Positions 12,607 to 22,777 of a stretch of 64,000 bases of DNA are shown piece after piece. The stretch is from Diphasiastrum complanatum (taxonomy: Eukaryota > Streptophyta > Lycopodiopsida > Lycopodiales > Lycopodiaceae), in NCBI GenBank assembly GCA_029204225.1, contig CM055113.1, forward strand, positions 25,657,462 to 25,721,461. The letters run 5' to 3'. How positions within the stretch are numbered: the first letter of the stretch is position 1; each line of letters opens with the position of its first letter. Both the position numbers and the translations under genes were made by a program. The notes under the pieces are model-generated. The model was not told where the DNA came from. It was given only the letters and a program-made list of their open reading frames with translations, and did not search any database.

Positions 12607-14395
12607 AAGTTAAAGGCCGAAATTTCATAGTGAAGGAGGTTTTGATGTGCACTATGCAAGGATTTCTTGGTGCTGGGCAAGATATTATTTTTATTTATTT
12701 TACACCAATTTTCAAAAAAACATAGATACAACTGATATTGCTAACTTTTACTTCTTCATACATTAATATTACTCTCATATGTAGGTCTATTATTTTTTTG
12801 GACACTAAACTAGCATGTGTGACAAATATTTGCAAGCATGTCACTCTCAACACCTTAGAAAGATGGTATATGAGGATCAAACTCATTAACTTCACATGAC
12901 ACACTTGTTGGTCACAGACCCCATCCTATGATGGTACATCATACTTAAGGATTATTGTTTGGTGCATCTTGTAACATTGACTATATATGTTGTAATGACA
13001 TGTATATCGTTGCTTATTAAAATATAACATCTATGATTTTTCTTAGAAGGCAAGTGATTGGCATCATATTTTGAGATGCCAACAAGCTCCACAATGCCTC
13101 CCTCTTGGTATGAAGTGGCTTTTCCATATCCTATGAATTTCATTATTAGGGACTATCATTGTTTAACCATCTTTTGGATCCAATGCACATATACAAGAAT
13201 GTATGAATTATAATCTGGGAGGTTCCAAAGATAAACAGATGCATGAGACAACTTATATGAAATAGAAAGGATGGTAGATTTATGGCCACAAACGATTGTC
13301 AATGTAATCATCCGTGGATATTCCCGAGGAGGAAATGGACCATTGTAAAGGGCATAATAGCCTGATTTTGAAGTCCCCAACAAGACATATGAGATGTCTG
13401 AAGGTTGCCTTCACAAGAGACAACAAACTAAATGGCCTAAAGTCTCATGACTAACACAAATTGTTACAAGTTAGCATGTTATTTATTGATATAAATGTGT
13501 TTATAGCCTTGATCTGTGGATCTCAATGACAACATTATTTTCAATTATATAGTGCATGCTCACCTTGGTGTTAAGAGAATTTTTGAGAGAAGATGTTAGG
13601 AGTGCAATCTACAAACTAGGTTGTTTATAATCAATGTGAATCACATTTTCTTTTTAGAGTAACTTGAGATAATGTGATTGAAGATAGTGACATAACTAAC
13701 ATGCATATGTAATTATTGTTTTTCCATGTACTTATTGTTGGATTTATACCCCCTCCCCCCCCCCCCTTTTTTTTCTTCTCTCTCTCTCTATAATTTTATT
13801 TGCTTGCTGGAGAAATAGAGAAAAGTCTAATTTTTAATCTAGATCCATTCAATTGTCAAACAATTGGCAGATCATCGACTTGTAGGATGGTCATCAAATT
13901 ATCAAATGAAATCTATCGATCTATGACCAGCCACTTATGACTTCTTGCGAAGCCTTCTTATGAGATTTTTATGAGCACCTACGACTATCAGCCATGTATG
14001 ACTATGACGTTTGATGGCCCAATACAAATCCAACCCTTTGGTGTTTGAACATGCACTTTAACACAAAGACTAAGTACATTGTCAACCAATTCTCGATCTG
14101 ACAAGGCACTTCAAGCAAGTGCATTAAACTCTGTCATGATCTACCGTGGGCCATCATATAGTGACTGATCCAATGCCTTGTAAATAAATTTCCAATGCAA
14201 AGCCTACATAATAAGTAGCAACCTCTTATCTAATTCTCAATCTTCATTATTTATAAATAAAAAATTGATCCAGAGTGGCTTCCTTCCACCTTAGATTGTT
14301 CAAGATTGAGAGTGAGTACAAGAGACTATTTCGAGTATGCTCTTGATGATTTTAAAGCGAGGATCAAGAAACATAAGTTGTGATTTTTGTCATGA
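12607..14395. repeat. R1: dispersed repeat copy, unknown class
   Basis: Two blocks match R2 at 59149-60319 at roughly 90%: 12607-12783 and about 13327-14215. R2 lacks about 540 bp between them. From about 14215 to 14345 the match continues but in reverse orientation. The repeat is cut at its right by the C2 LTR. A pyrimidine tract (poly-C, poly-T, CT) lies at 13749-13790 and recurs in R2. I see no LTR, terminal inverted repeat or transposase, so the class is unknown. Confidence 0.6.
12952..13383 (-). other. Unrecognised coding-like fragment inside R1
   Basis: On the - strand two adjacent ORFs (13383-13156 and 13143-12952) read as ordinary mixed-composition protein, including GYYALYNGPFPPREYP and KFIGYGKATSYQEGG, separated by a stop at about 13155. 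I do not recognise the family. This is the part of R1 that R2 lacks. It could be a captured host-gene fragment or chance. Confidence 0.25.
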
Positions 14396-15077
14396 TGTAA
14401 AAATTACAGCAAATAAGGATCCTAAAACACTTGAAATGATGAGGGAAACAATAGATTATGATTTCATAAGATTAGCACAAGTTGAAGCATCTAAATCCAT
14501 CAAAAATCTATGCTTGAACCTCACTAAATGGCCCAAATCCTTGAAGAAGGCTTCACACGTGTGAAAGTACGGCCTCCCACAGTCTGAGTACTGTACACCA
14601 GACCTACATTCAATCCTATAATCATTAGTAATCACAAGTACTCAAACAATTATGAACATAGAGAGCAATTGCACCATTATGAGAGAAAAAACATGAAATT
14701 GCTTGATTGATTTTGGTGAGATATCATCACCTATATATACATGATCCATCACGGTTTTGGGCAGGTATGAGTAGCCCTAAACCTATCCCTAAGGCTATTT
14801 TTGGTGGATCTTTCATCCCTACTAAGTTAGGGTTGGAATCTTGGAGATCCCTCAACAATGCAAAAACTACCAAAAATAGCTCCTATTTTTTCTCCCTTGT
14901 ATCTAAGCATAATTTGGACTCATTCCAAAGGTTCTAACACTTAGGTCTACTTGAGAACATCCTTATAAATGGAATCCTATGCTATTTGGCACGTGTGACA
15001 AGCCACATCATGACCATCTAACTATTTACAAGTCATATGACCAAAACTAGTCAAGCTAGAATTGTGAATTTTTAACA
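14396..15077 (-). repeat. C2 3' LTR
   Basis: 682 bp, TGTAAAAATT...TTTTTAACA in + coordinates. It carries the palindrome TTCACACGTGTGAA at 14552-14565 and a TATA-like CTATATATA at 14731-14739 (GTATATATAG on the element strand). Confidence 0.93.
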
Positions 15078-15091
15078 CTCCTCCTCACTAT
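15078..15091 (-). other. C2 polypurine tract
   Basis: On the - strand GTGAGGAGGAG runs directly into the LTR TG, and the pol stop codon (15092-15094) immediately precedes it. Confidence 0.8.
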
Positions 15092-17200
15092 CTAGCTTGG
15101 TTCAATCATTGCTTTACTAATCACTCCAAGTGATGATCTGAACTTCATAAAAAGTGTCTTTTGAAGTGGTTTAGTAAGTAGATCAGCTAAACATTCATTG
15201 CTTGGAACATGCTCCAAAGCAATCTCCTTGGCTTGCACCATTTCTCTCACAAAGTGATGGCATATCTCAATGTGCTTAGATCTTGCATGGAAGATTGGGT
15301 TAGATGCAATGTGTTGGGCTGATATATTGTCATTGTAGATGATTTTTGCCTCCTCTGAATCCATGATCTTTAGTTCCACCAATAATCTCTTGACCCAAAG
15401 TACCTCCTTTGTAGTGGTTGTCAAAGCTTTGTACTCGGCCTCGGTTGAAGATAGAGATATAGTTTCTTGCTTTTTTGAAAGCCATGAAACCACACCTTAT
15501 CCTATGAAAGTTGAATAGGCACTTGTTGATTTCCTATCCCTCTTGTCCCCTGCAAAATCTGAATCACTAAATGCATGAAGGTTAATCACATCTCCTCTAT
15601 ATAGAATCCCAAAATCCAATGTACCCGAGATGTATCTTAGAATCCTCTTAGCCTTTTTCCAATGGATATTCAATGGCTTTTGCATGGATTGGCTCAACCT
15701 ACATACACTAAAGCTAAGATCTGGTCTAGTTATAGTGATCCACATTAAGAAACCTATAAGTTGCCTAAACAAAGTGATGTCCATGAAGGATATTTCATCA
15801 TCTTCATTTGGCACTTTTACATCTTGCTCCATTGGTGTGTCAAGAATTTTGCATACTTCCATCTTAAACTTCTTCAAAAGACTTTGAGCATAGTTTACTT
15901 GACTTATAAAGATAAAATCAGACACTCTAAGTACTTCTATGCCTAAGATGAGGTGAAGACACCCTAGATCTACCATCTTGAACTCTAAGGATAGATCTAT
16001 CTTGATTTTTTTAATACCATCAACACTATTTCCACTAATGATGATGTCATCTACATAAATGAGTAAAAGTACAATACCAACATCATCAAACTTAATGTAA
16101 AGAGTAGGATCATATTCACTTTGAACAAAAGAAAGTGAAAAAAGATAGCAATGTAGTCTTGAATTCCAAGATCTCGAGGCTTGTTTCAAGCCATAGATGC
16201 TTCTTTGGAGATGGCATACTTTGTTCTCCATTCCATGCTTGATGAACCCTTGTGGCTGCTCCATATAGATATCTTCCTCCAAAAAACCATTCAAGAAAGC
16301 ATTAGAGACATCCATTTGACATAGAATCCATCCAAAATGTGATGCAAGTGCAATGATTAGTCTTATTGTGACCATCTTGGCCACGGGTGCAAAAGTTTCC
16401 TCATAGTCTATCCCTCTCTCTTGAGCATAACCTTTTGCAACTAATCTTGCTTTATGTTTGTTAACACTCCCATTTGCATTCAACTTAAGCTTGAAGACCC
16501 ACTTGCATCCTATTACGTTCCTTTGAGGTCTCTCAACAAGCAACCAAGTTTCATTCTCAATCAAGGCATCATACTCATCCAACATAGCTTTATACCATTC
16601 TTTGGAGTTCAATGCATCTTCAACATTAGACGGTTCTTCAAAACTAGATAAAGCATAAGAAGTGGATGAGATACCCTCAACTTGCTGTCCTTTTCCTTGA
16701 TATGTGAGCCTTGATGGCTTCACTTTTGCCCTTGAAGATCTCCTTGGTGTGATAGGTGGGTTTGGTGCTTGCTCCTCCATGAGCTCCTCCTTAAAACCAA
16801 GATCTTGCTCCTCGGCCATCTTCTTCTTGATTGTTTGAGCACTTGAGCCTTCTTCAAGCATATGCATATGATGTTCATCAAAGATGACATCCCTTGAAAC
16901 AACAAATTTGTTCAAGGATGGGAGATAGACTTTGTAGCCCTTGCTTGAGCTTGCATATCCAAGCATGATCCCTCTTGTGGAAGATGGATCCTCCTTGGTT
17001 CTTGTTTCCAATGGCATATGCACATAACATATACACCCAAAAACTTTCAAGTGATTAAGATTGGGTTTCTTTCCATACAACATCTCATAAGGAGTTTTGC
17101 CTTCAATTGCTTTGCAAGACACCCTATTCATCAAGTAGTTTGCACATACAAGAGACTCACCCCAAAATGATTTGGGCAAACAAGCATCTAATCTTAAAGC
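15092..17200 (-). pseudogene. C2 pol, 3' part: integrase C-terminus, RT and RNase H
   Basis: This is the downstream part of the C2 polyprotein. From 17200 down: end of the integrase region with KSFWGES and the GKKPNLNHLKVFGC block, then a Ser/Arg-rich linker, then RT. RT shows WLLVERP, KWVFKLK, ARLVAKGYAQ, MDVSNAFLNG, YGLKQASRSW and the catalytic YVDD at 16046-16057. RNase H at about 15700-15100 shows DSDFAGD, SSTEAEYKAL and the HARSKHIEICHHFV block. An in-frame TAA at 15497-15499, in a normally Gly-Asp-Gly turn, truncates RNase H; the frame then continues to 15092. The upstream end is the T insertion point; both halves lie in the same frame. RT would copy the element RNA in cytoplasmic particles. 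Confidence 0.9.
17196..17200. other. Target-site duplication of T, left copy (aaagc)
   Basis: aaagc here is repeated exactly at 22773-22777, immediately outside the two LTRs of T. It shows that T inserted into C2 integrase sequence and was not brought in by later recombination. Confidence 0.93.
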
Positions 17201-17847
17201 TGTGAAAATTGTCAACATTTCCTTGTCTAGTTTTAGGCCAAAATTGCTAAAAATGGCACATAGTCTAGGATCTGACTTTTCACACGTGTGAAACAGGTCT
17301 AGATATTTTTAGTAAGTGTATTTTTTCAGTATGAAGAAGTGTCAAACTTCAAGACCTTCGAAATGAGTCCATTTTCATGTATTTTGGACATATATGCCAA
17401 TTTTACCTATATAGGGCATATTTTAGGTAAGGAGGGTCTAGAGAGAGGAGAGAGAGTCATCTCTCTCAGCTATATATAGCAGGTAGGCCGTGGAGAAACA
17501 GGTTGGAGCAGATCCATTGTATTCATTTGCTTAATGAGAGATTTTTCTATTGGGTTCTCCTTCCATTGTTGGCATTGTGTAGTGATTGAGTTCAAGCTTT
17601 GTGTGTATGATCTTAGGTGCTTTTCAAAAGTGGTAGGCTGATGTATTATGGACTGTATAATGCTATTTTGGGCCGCACTTGATGTTTATGGAAGTTTCCA
17701 TTTGTGATAAATGCTTTTTGATCAAGTTCTTTGCATTCTAGGTAGCATAGAATGTGTTGCCAATTCCTAGCTTATGTAGTTTGGAGTGCAAGCATTCAAG
17801 CCAATGATCTTGGAGTTTAGATCCACTTAGGATCTGTATTTTTCACA
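17201..17847 (+). repeat. T 5' LTR
   Basis: TGTGAAAATT...TTTTTCACA, 647 bp. It contains the palindrome TTCACACGTGTGAA at 17279-17292 and a TATA box at 17471-17479. It differs from the 3' LTR at the palindrome, at two other single bases and by one extra A near 17215. Confidence 0.95.
17471..17479 (+). promoter_or_regulatory. T LTR TATA box
   Basis: TATATATAG in the middle of the LTR follows a GA-rich stretch. Transcription would be expected to start some 25-35 bp downstream, near 17505. The same box is at 22396-22404 in the 3' LTR. Confidence 0.6.
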
Positions 17848-17859
17848 TGGTATCAGAGC
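17848..17859 (+). other. T primer-binding site (initiator tRNA-Met)
   Basis: TGGTATCAGAGC directly follows the LTR CA. It is the exact 12-base complement expected for plant initiator tRNA-Met and is typical of Copia elements. Confidence 0.95.
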
Positions 17860-19019
17860 TGGTTGGCTTCTATTCATAGTAAGTATTCCATTTTTGGTGA
17901 TATATGGATGTTTGATCAAGTTCTAGCATGATTTTGCATTGCTTTGTTGATCAAATCTTACTAACCTTTGTTTTGTGAGTTGAACTTGTGGATCAAAAGC
18001 ATATTTCAGGTCTATTGAAGATCAGAGGCTGAAAAGAAACTATTTTGGATCAGATCATAACACCTAATCATTTGTGATTGTGAGGCTTGTGCATATTCAA
18101 TACTAACAATGTTCTTTTCAATCCTATTGTTGACAATCTCCATTCTTGGATGAACACTCTCCTTAAGTGGATGAAACTTCTCCTTAAGTGGATGACAAAT
18201 GCTCTTTTGAGTGAGTTGTAACTCTCCTAAAGGCTGAGCAAAGCTCCCATTTGGATGAAAGATCCCCTTTTTTGGGTGAACATATTGTAAGCTCCATTGT
18301 GAAGAGCATATTGTAAAGATTGTCATCAATTTTGGCATAAATTTTGGTGTACTTTGTTGAGCATGTAAGTAACTCTCCTTATGTAATTTGATTGGAGCAT
18401 TTGCTGGAAGGTGTTAACCATTATGCAAGTGTGTTTTCAGGTTCTTAACAGGTTGAGGAACATTCTCATGTGAAGTGATCTTAGATCTACATCTAAACAC
18501 CAAGATTTGACAAGATAGTGAAGCTAGTCTTGTGATTCACTAAGTGTGCTCATTCATTCACCTCTAAATCTTGTATTTATCACTTGCTGGAGTTTATAAA
18601 CTTTTAGAAGTGTGGTTTACATGTGGTTTTACAGGTTGAATCAATATCTTAGTGTGTTGATCATATGTTGATCAAGTTTGTTCATTACTAGGTAATCTTG
18701 GCATCCTAGTTTTGGGTATTTTCTAAGAATGCAAGTAACTCTTCACACCATAACTTGATTTGGTCACTTGCTGGAAAGTTTGAGAGCTTAAGCAAGAGTG
18801 TGTTCAGGTTGGTTTGATTTTGTAATCCATTCTTAGTGTGTGCAAAGTGTTGCATGTGTTTCAATCTTCCTTTCTATGCTTGGAAACCATCTAGGTTCAA
18901 GATAGAAGTGTTTTAGGGTCCTAAATCTTCATAGATCTCTTTATCTATCATTTAATGAGAGAAAAGTGAGTGCTAAGTGCTTTAGGACAGAACCTAAAAG
19001 TTGAAGAAACATTAGAATC
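17860..19019 (+). other. T untranslated leader with short internal repeats
   Basis: There is no ORF of note. CTCCTTAAGTGGATGA occurs twice in tandem near 18150-18195. Three loosely related stretches, about 18370-18450, 18555-18640 and 18730-18815, share TTGCTGGA followed by a TTTTCAGG, TTTACAGG or GTTCAGG end. Leaders of this length in LTR elements usually hold dimerisation and packaging signals; none can be identified here. Confidence 0.5.
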
Positions 19020-22000
19020 ATGGCTTCCAATGGTGGGATCATGCTAGAGTCTAGTGAAAGGTTGAGTTCATCAAACTACTCTACTTGGAAAGTGAGGATG
19101 GAGTCCTTACTTGAGTTGAATGAACTCATGGACATAGTTGCAGAAATTGAAGAGAGACCTCTCACACTTCAAGAGCAACAAAGGTTTGATAAGAAGGCCA
19201 AAAGGGCTCTTCATATCATTAAAATGAATGTTACAAATGAACTTCTCAAGGAAGTTGGAAAGTGTCAAAGTGCAAGTGAGGCATGGAATGCCTTAAAGAA
19301 GCTCTTTGAATCAAAGTCCACATCTAGGGTATTGACCCTAAGGAGACAAATATTTTCTAGTAGGCAAAAAGAGGGTGAAAGTGCTCATGCATTTATCTTG
19401 AGAGTTAAGTCCCTAAGTGATGATTTAGCATGCATTGATGAGAACATAAAAGATGGTGAAATAGTCCAAGTTATGTTGAATGGTTTGCTAAATGAACATG
19501 CTAACCTTGTGCAAAGTTTTGCCATTCAAAGAGTCTTGCCAAGTGTGGTTGACTTGCAAGAAATATTATTGGCTGAAGAACATAGGTTGCAATCAAAGCT
19601 TGATGGTGCATCCTTGCAAGGTGGAGGTGAAGAGGCTTTCTTCACAAAAGGCAAATTCAAGGGCAAAGGTAAAGGCAAAGGGAAATGGTCCAAAGGTGGT
19701 AACTTTGATCATGATGATCACTCTTCCTCTTCCTCTTCTACTAAGAACAATAAGTCAAAGTTCAAGTGCTTTTATTGTGGGATAAAAGGACATTTTGCAA
19801 ATGAATGCCATAAGAAACAAAATGCTAGATCTAGGTTGAGATCTAATGTACTTCTTGGAGATGATAATTGTTGTGCTAACTTGGCAAGCTTTGGTGAATC
19901 TATGGTCAATTTTTTGGATCCATTGGATCTTGAAGATGCACTAGTGTTACCTACTAGTCATATGGAGTCATGTGGAGCTAAATTAGCATCATGTTTGTAC
20001 TCTTCTACTCATGGACTTCCAAGGCTTGGTGGTTCTTCAATGGTGCTAGATGGCAAGTGCAAAAATGGAAAAGGTAAGGAAGGAGCTAACTTCATCAATG
20101 GAGTTGATGAAGATTCTTCTTTGGAAGTGATTGTTGCTAATGACTTGTTTGTTCATATGAAAAAAGATGGAGATGCTAAGTGTCATTCTTTGCAAGAAGA
20201 TGGTTGTTCTTCTAATTCTTTTCATATTGATGTATGTAATCATGTGGGAAAAGATGATGGTGCTTTGAGCATGCTTGAAGGAAATGGTTCTTTTACATCT
20301 TTTTGTGATAAAGTCATTTGTGCAACAAGTGGTGTCACATTTCTTCATAAAAAGAGTAGATCAAAGGTTTCTATCATGAGACTTGGTGAGGGAGATCACA
20401 AGTCAAAAGGAAGAGAAGTATGTGAAGTGTTCAAAGTAGGATGTACTTTGAATGATGTTTTTATGAACGATAGTGAGGAAGAATCATTATCATATGACTC
20501 ATTACCTAAATCATTGAGTAGAAGTTCATGTTTGAAAAGAGAGAGTACTTCAATCACTCTTATGTTGAAGGTACTAAGGATTCTTTTCTTGGCTTCTAAT
20601 ATTCAAGAGTCTTCTACTTCTTATGGTGCAACTATCAAGAGGGAGGTTTCTAACTTTTGTGGTGCTAGCATTAAGAGGGAGTCTTGTGAAGGAAAGGGCA
20701 ATGGAAGAGTGGTTCTTGGGAAGATCCAAAGCATGGATCTAACATCTCTTCATCAACTCAAAGCATTCTATGATTGTGGTGGATTGTTCATTCATGGTCA
20801 AGATGGCAAAAGGTTGGTTGAAGAAGACTACATGGAGCAACTCAAGTGGCAACTTCTTCAAGGCAAGGGAGATATCATTGGTGAGCTTATTGAGGTTTGT
20901 TATGAACTCAAGAGGGCTGTTTTGATTAGGTTTGATACTCATCTTCACCTACTCTACTTCATGTTAAATGGAAATGTTGGAATCTATCTTTTGGTTTATG
21001 ATGGTGGCATTGTTTTCACTAACTATAGTGAAGGGTCAAATTTGAGCATTGATGAGATCTTGTGGGATCTTAATCATGTGTTTGAGAGGGAGTATCTTCA
21101 GAGTTTCAGATCTGAACATGTTCACATATGCAAGATCTTTAATGTCTTATTGGAAGATCAAGAGGTTGATCTTGGATTGCTTCATCAACACCAAGAGACA
21201 AGTGGCAATTCGAAGCTAGTGAAAAGCATCAAAGAAGAGACAAATGGTCAAGGCATTTTGGATCTGTTTTTACAGGTTCTTGAAGGTTCAAGTAAGGTCT
21301 TTGGAGCTGCAAGGAAGTGTCTTCTTACTCTACCTCACTTGCCTAATCTCATGTATGAACATTGTTATGTCAATGTGTTGAAATTGTCAAATTTCAATAA
21401 AACTAGTTCCATAGTTTTGCATCCTTTGGATCTTGGAGATGGAATAGTTATCATTGCTGGTTTGTATGATCAAGTACATGAACTCATTCAGATCTTGAAA
21501 GGTATTGAAGTGGTCAATATATTTTCTTTTGAACAAAGTTCAAGATCTAGTATTCTAGTGTTGGCAAATTGGCAACTTGTTGACATTGTAGGATCAAGCG
21601 TTGTGTGCAAATCTTGTGAAGGTACTTCAAGTATTTCAAGTTCAGGTTTTGGTCATTCAAATGGAGTAGGGAACACATCTTTTTGGCATTCATTCACTCA
21701 AAGGCTTTCATGGATTGAAGATCTACAAAGGCAAGGTGGTGATGGAAGTTCATTCATGGAGATACATGTTGCATTCACTATATGTATAGTGAAATGTGGA
21801 GGAGGCATGCAAACACTTGTTGATCACTTTCATTTACAACTTGTTTGCTGCTATTTTATAGAGAAACCAGAGATGGATACATGGAGGAATTCATTAATTG
21901 AGATTCTATGTTCTTTTACATGTACCATTTTTATGATTCTATGTAAAATTGATGTAAGAAATAGTGAAGCATCCTATATGGACACTATTATCTATATCAA

Positions 22001-22112
22001 TTATGTTGTGTCCTATTTTGTACATATTAGGATCCTTGAGAAGAGATCTATTCTGATGATGGAGATCATTCTTAAGTTGGAACAAAGTAGTGTTGTAAAA
22101 CTAGCAAGTTAA
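19020..22112 (+). CDS. T protein: Copia-type Gag fused to a large unrecognised C-terminal region
   Basis: Uninterrupted 1030-residue ORF starting at ATG 19020, the expected Gag start (MASNGG, matching MASINA in C2 and MASQGE in C4). Residues about 10-195 are the Copia Gag domain: NYSTWKVRMESLL, ALHIIKMNV, SEAWNALKKLFESK, ESAHAFILRVKSL, VQVMLNGLL. A Lys/Gly-rich linker precedes a zinc knuckle CFYCGIKGHFANEC at residues 250-263, with all CCHC ligands. Residues 264-1030 match no protease, integrase, RT or RNase H motif. They are Ser/Cys/Gly-rich to about 560, then more globular, with hydrophobic segments near 958-977 and 990-1002 that could be membrane-associated. The frame runs to the TAA at 22110-22112, directly before the polypurine tract. 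Gag would bind and package element RNA; the C-terminal role is unknown. Chance openness over about 765 codons is very unlikely. Confidence 0.9.
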   Translation: MASNGGIMLESSERLSSSNYSTWKVRMESLLELNELMDIVAEIEERPLTLQEQQRFDKKAKRALHIIKMNVTNELLKEVGKCQSASEAWNALKKLFESKSTSRVLTLRRQIFSSRQKEGESAHAFILRVKSLSDDLACIDENIKDGEIVQVMLNGLLNEHANLVQSFAIQRVLPSVVDLQEILLAEEHRLQSKLDGASLQGGGEEAFFTKGKFKGKGKGKGKWSKGGNFDHDDHSSSSSSTKNNKSKFKCFYCGIKGHFANECHKKQNARSRLRSNVLLGDDNCCANLASFGESMVNFLDPLDLEDALVLPTSHMESCGAKLASCLYSSTHGLPRLGGSSMVLDGKCKNGKGKEGANFINGVDEDSSLEVIVANDLFVHMKKDGDAKCHSLQEDGCSSNSFHIDVCNHVGKDDGALSMLEGNGSFTSFCDKVICATSGVTFLHKKSRSKVSIMRLGEGDHKSKGREVCEVFKVGCTLNDVFMNDSEEESLSYDSLPKSLSRSSCLKRESTSITLMLKVLRILFLASNIQESSTSYGATIKREVSNFCGASIKRESCEGKGNGRVVLGKIQSMDLTSLHQLKAFYDCGGLFIHGQDGKRLVEEDYMEQLKWQLLQGKGDIIGELIEVCYELKRAVLIRFDTHLHLLYFMLNGNVGIYLLVYDGGIVFTNYSEGSNLSIDEILWDLNHVFEREYLQSFRSEHVHICKIFNVLLEDQEVDLGLLHQHQETSGNSKLVKSIKEETNGQGILDLFLQVLEGSSKVFGAARKCLLTLPHLPNLMYEHCYVNVLKLSNFNKTSSIVLHPLDLGDGIVIIAGLYDQVHELIQILKGIEVVNIFSFEQSSRSSILVLANWQLVDIVGSSVVCKSCEGTSSISSSGFGHSNGVGNTSFWHSFTQRLSWIEDLQRQGGDGSSFMEIHVAFTICIVKCGGGMQTLVDHFHLQLVCCYFIEKPEMDTWRNSLIEILCSFTCTIFMILCKIDVRNSEASYMDTIIYINYVVSYFVHIRILEKRSILMMEIILKLEQSSVVKLAS

Positions 22113-22126
22113 GTTGAAGAGGGAGT
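22113..22126 (+). other. T polypurine tract
   Basis: GTTGAAGAGGGAG directly before the 3' LTR TG, immediately after the ORF stop codon. Confidence 0.85.
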
Positions 22127-22772
22127 GTGAAAATTGTCAACATTTCCTTGTCTAGTTTTAGGCCAAAATTGCTAAAAATGGCACATAGTCTAGGATCTGA
22201 CTTTTCACACATGTGAAACAGGTCTAGATATTTTTAGTAAGTGTATTTTTTCAGTATGAAGAAGTGTCAAACTTCAAGACCTTCGAAATGAGTCCATTTT
22301 CATGTATTTTGGACATATATGCCAATTTTACCTATATAGGGCATATTTTAGGTAAGGAGGGTCTAGAGAGAGGAGAGAGAGTCATCTCTCTCAGCTATAT
22401 ATAGCAGGTAGGCCGTGGAGAAACAGGTTGGAGCAGATCCATTGTATTCATTTGCTTAATGAGAGATTTTTCTATTGGGTTCTCCTTCCATTGTTGGCAT
22501 TGTGTAGTGATTGAGTTCAAGCTTTGTGTGTATGATCTTAGGTGCTTTCCAAAAGTGGTAGGCTGATGTATTATGGACTGTATAATGCTATTTTGGGCCA
22601 CACTTGATGTTTATGGAAGTTTCCATTTGTGATAAATGCTTTTTGATCAAGTTCTTTGCATTCTAGGTAGCATAGAATGTGTTGCCAATTCCTAGCTTAT
22701 GTAGTTTGGAGTGCAAGCATTCAAGCCAATGATCTTGGAGTTTAGATCCACTTAGGATCTGTATTTTTCACA
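22127..22772 (+). repeat. T 3' LTR
   Basis: 646 bp, nearly identical to 17201-17847. The palindrome is mutated here (CACACATGTG at 22206-22215). Confidence 0.95.
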
Positions 22773-22777
22773 AAAGC
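22773..22777. other. Target-site duplication of T, right copy (aaagc)
   Basis: Exact repeat of 17196-17200. C2 coding sequence resumes here on the - strand. Confidence 0.93.

Larger units (their letters stand above)
17201..22772 (+). mobile_element. T: young TR-GAG-type LTR element with a 1030-residue ORF
   Basis: A complete non-autonomous LTR retrotransposon of 5572 bp inserted in antiparallel orientation in C2. It has 647/646-bp LTRs, the primer-binding site TGGTATCAGAGC, a 1.16-kb leader, one ORF, a polypurine tract and a perfect 5-bp target duplication. The LTRs differ by three substitutions and one 1-bp deletion (about 0.5%), so it inserted recently. It has Gag but no protease, RT, RNase H or integrase. 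This matches the TR-GAG class of plant elements (terminal-repeat retrotransposons with a GAG domain), except that its ORF continues far beyond the zinc knuckle. Confidence 0.93.

Noticed and set aside
17848-17859. TGGTATCAGAGC and its complement at 25437 as tRNA gene pieces
   Set aside because: They sit exactly next to LTR ends and are primer-binding sites; no cloverleaf surrounds them.
20046-20948. - strand ORFs inside T
   Set aside because: They are antisense to the continuous 1030-residue ORF and show no motif.
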